Of a stretch of 7,214 nucleotides of DNA, positions 5,929 to 7,214 are shown in pieces. The stretch spans positions 1-7,214 of the forward strand of contig CALFMX010000154.1 of the NCBI GenBank assembly GCA_937902565.1, in the 5' to 3' direction. Under the pieces are notes generated by a model. The model was given only the letters and a program-made list of their open reading frames with translations. It searched no databases and was not told where the DNA came from. Position 1 is the stretch's first letter. Every line of letters starts with the position of its first letter. Origin of the DNA: an uncultured Spirochaetales bacterium. GTDB lineage: Bacteria > Spirochaetota > Spirochaetia > Sphaerochaetales > Sphaerochaetaceae. The position numbers were made by a program, and so were the translations under genes.

Positions 5929-6930
5929 ATGAAATACCGTGCAGAGACAAGGCGCTATGAGGATATGGAGTACCGCAGGTGTGGAGAGAGTGGGCTTGCC
6001 CTGAGCGCCCTCTCCCTGGGCCTCTGGCATAACTTTGGCCAGGAAGCCGACAGCCAGGCGGCGAAGGCGATGGTTGAGTGTGCCTTCGACCGGGGTATCA
6101 CCCACTTCGATTTGGCCAACAACTACGGCCCGCCGCCAGGAAGCGCCGAGGAGCGCTTTGGGAGGATCCTCAGGGAGAGCCTCTCCCCCTACCGCGACGA
6201 GCTGGTCATCTCCACCAAGGCGGGCTACACGATGTGGCCCGGTCCCTACGGGGACTGGGGCAGTCGCAAGTACCTGGTCGCGAGCCTCGACCAGAGCCTC
6301 AAGCGTATGGGCCTTGAGTACGTCGACATCTTCTACCACCATCGCCCCGACCCCAACACCCCCCTTGAGGAGACCATGGGGGCGCTCTCCCACCTGGTGA
6401 ACCAAGGCAAGGCCCTCTATGTGGGCATCTCCAACTACAAGGCCGATGAGGCGAAGCGAGCCATGGCGCTGCTCAAGGAGGCAGGGACCCCCTGCATCCT
6501 CAACCAGGTGCGCTACTCGATCCTCGACCGCTGGGTGGAGAAGGATGGCCTCCTCGATGCCATGGCCAACCGGTGCGGGACGATCTGCTTCAGCCCGCTG
6601 GCCCAGGGCCTCCTCTCCTCCACGTACCTCGATGGTTCCATCCCGCAAGGGAGCCGGGCCCGAGAGGATCACTTCCTCAAGCAGAAGATGATCACACCCT
6701 ACCGTGTACAGTTGCTCAACGAGCTCAACACGATCGCACGTTCAAGAGGCCAATCCCTCTCACAGATGGCGATCAGCTGGCTGCTCAAGGATGAGCGCAT
6801 CACCAGCGTCCTCATCGGGGCACGCACGACTGCCCAGCTTCGGGAGAACATCGATGCCCTCAGCAACACAGCCCCCTTCACAGCAGAGGAGAGAGAGGCC
6901 ATCGACCGGGTCAGCGAGCGGTGGGGGTAG
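5929..6930 (+). CDS. yghZ: Aldo/keto reductase, YghZ type (L-glyceraldehyde 3-phosphate reductase-like)
   Basis: The product is 333 residues, an NADPH-dependent reductase with a TIM-barrel fold, closely resembling E. coli YghZ (Gpr), which reduces L-glyceraldehyde 3-phosphate and toxic aldehydes such as methylglyoxal. The catalytic tetrad is complete: D61 and Y66 in HFDLANNYGPPPGSAEE, K97 in ISTKAGYTMWPGPYG, and H138 in DIFYHHRPD. Cofactor-binding segments are visible as GISNY (166-170), SPLAQGLL (222-229) and LIGARTTAQLREN (295-307). The ATG at 5929 is chosen because RRYEDMEYRRCGESGL matches the YghZ N-terminus, which also has extra residues before the MxYRxCG motif. The GTG at 5914 overlaps the predicted -10. 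The gene diverges from the peptidase operon, with 63 bp between the start codons. Its stop is followed within 6 bp by a palindromic element, and no ordinary terminator is visible. Confidence 0.93.
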   Translation: MKYRAETRRYEDMEYRRCGESGLALSALSLGLWHNFGQEADSQAAKAMVECAFDRGITHFDLANNYGPPPGSAEERFGRILRESLSPYRDELVISTKAGYTMWPGPYGDWGSRKYLVASLDQSLKRMGLEYVDIFYHHRPDPNTPLEETMGALSHLVNQGKALYVGISNYKADEAKRAMALLKEAGTPCILNQVRYSILDRWVEKDGLLDAMANRCGTICFSPLAQGLLSSTYLDGSIPQGSRAREDHFLKQKMITPYRVQLLNELNTIARSRGQSLSQMAISWLLKDERITSVLIGARTTAQLRENIDALSNTAPFTAEEREAIDRVSERWG

Positions 6931-6936
6931 CTATCC

Positions 6937-6974
6937 ATTACGAAATACGTGAGTACACTACAATAATTCGGAAT
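6937..6974. repeat. 38-bp palindromic element, copy 1 (distal operator-like site)
   Basis: The element begins with ATTACGAAATA and ends with ATTCGGAAT; 12 of 19 possible base pairs are symmetric. It matches copy 2 at 30 of 38 positions without gaps, including the first 11 bases, and with the C before them a 12-base identity. It starts 6 bases after the aldo/keto reductase stop and lies at about -88 to -51 relative to the predicted ATPase transcription start. It is probably a diverged second binding site for whatever binds copy 2. Confidence 0.6.
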
Positions 6975-6990
6975 AACATACGGCGTATTC

Positions 6991-7018
6991 TAGACTATTT
7001 GCGGTGATATGGTACAAT
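6991..7018 (+). promoter_or_regulatory. Extended -10 promoter of the ATPase gene
   Basis: TACAAT (7013-7018, 5 of 6) is preceded by TGG, giving an extended -10, and TAGACT (6991-6996, 4 of 6) lies 16 bases upstream. The predicted transcription start is near 7025, inside palindrome copy 2. Transcripts would therefore carry only part of the left arm, which favours a DNA operator over an RNA hairpin. Confidence 0.5.
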
Positions 7019-7019
7019 C

Positions 7020-7057
7020 ATTACGAAATATAGTAGTAAACTACTAAAATTCGTAAT
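7020..7057. repeat. 38-bp palindromic element, copy 2 (proximal operator-like site)
   Basis: ATTACGAA pairs with TTCGTAAT at the two ends, and TAGTAGT with ACTACTA nested in the middle: 16 of 19 base pairs are symmetric. A flanking C (7019) and G (7058) extend the symmetry by one pair. It directly follows the predicted -10 box, spans the predicted transcription start, and ends where the ATPase Shine-Dalgarno begins. Its centre is exactly 83 bp from that of copy 1. Confidence 0.75.
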
Positions 7058-7062
7058 GGAGG
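7058..7062 (+). promoter_or_regulatory. Ribosome binding site of the ATPase gene
   Basis: GGAGG lies 5 bases before the GTG at 7068, which makes GTG the likely start. The in-frame ATG at 7056 overlaps this Shine-Dalgarno, sits in the palindrome and has no ribosome binding site of its own. Confidence 0.75.
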
Positions 7063-7067
7063 CCTTC

Positions 7068-7214
7068 GTGAAAGAGATAGCGCGGAGCATCTATGTCCAA
7101 CGTCTCAGCGATCGTCGGGAGAATGGCTTGGTCAAAGTCATCACCGGGCTGAGGAGAGCTGGAAAGAGCTATCTGCTCTTCAAGCTCTACTACGATTATC
7201 TGATAACCTCCGGT
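7068..7214 (+). CDS. AAA-type ATPase, N-terminal part (probable AAA_14/DUF4143 family; 3' end outside window)
   Basis: Only the first 49 residues are present. They contain a P-loop, GLRRAGKS (residues 27-34, with K33 and S34 contacting nucleotide), preceded by a hydrophobic beta strand (LVKVIT) and followed by YLLFKLYYDYL. The pattern V-I-T-G-x-R-R-x-G-K-S close to the N-terminus, after a short segment ending in an R/Y-L motif, is typical of the widespread AAA_14/DUF4143 ATPases of bacteria and archaea, whose cellular role is poorly understood. The domain after the P-loop cannot be seen, so assignment beyond AAA ATPase is an inference. GTG is preferred as start because of the GGAGG 5 bases upstream. 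The unusual paired palindromes before it suggest tight, possibly autogenous, regulation. Confidence 0.8.
   Translation, partial: MKEIARSIYVQRLSDRRENGLVKVITGLRRAGKSYLLFKLYYDYLITSG

Noticed and set aside
5866..6672. Open frame extending the M20 peptidase upstream by 269 residues, antisense to the aldo/keto reductase
   Set aside because: The peptidase N-terminus begins naturally at the ATG at 5865. The extension mirrors the codon bias of the opposite gene and resembles no protein family.

Overview
This is a bacterial window with compact, GC-rich coding sequence (strong preference for codons such as CTC, ATC, GCC and GAG) separated by short, markedly AT-rich intergenic stretches. Recognisable genes are housekeeping or metabolic: a uracil permease, an iron-type alcohol dehydrogenase, an RNase D-type exonuclease, a ketopantoate reductase family protein, an M20 metallopeptidase, a YghZ-type aldo/keto reductase and the start of an AAA-type ATPase. 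The iron-dependent alcohol dehydrogenase and the orphan ATPase fit a fermentative, probably anaerobic bacterium. A spirochaete of the Sphaerochaeta kind is my guess from overall style, but nothing here proves it (inference, low confidence).

Layout. Positions 1-95 hold the last hydrophobic residues of a membrane protein. uraA (229-1518, +) follows with a clear Shine-Dalgarno. It converges on the alcohol dehydrogenase gene (1594-2748, -), and a 12-bp hairpin between them can serve both. The dehydrogenase has a good sigma70-type promoter in an AT-rich divergent region (2749-3027) shared with the RNase D gene (3028-3936, +). That gene overlaps the 3' end of the oppositely oriented ketopantoate reductase gene (3905-4798, -) by 32 bp. 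The reductase is the second gene of a two-gene unit led by the M20 peptidase (4795-5865, -), joined by an ATGA overlap. The peptidase and the aldo/keto reductase (5929-6930, +) diverge from a 63-bp gap. In that gap two mirror-image promoters appear to share one -35 region, and each places its predicted transcription start on the A of its ATG, so both mRNAs look leaderless.

The most unusual part is 6931-7067, upstream of the ATPase gene (7068 to the window edge, +). It holds two copies of a 38-bp palindromic element, 30 of 38 positions identical, with centres exactly 83 bp apart. The second copy covers the predicted transcription start and abuts the ribosome binding site. This looks like a two-site operator for the ATPase gene. 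I see no CRISPR array, tRNA, rRNA or insertion sequence. No complete new multi-gene system is visible, although the ATPase gene and whatever follows it lie beyond the window.
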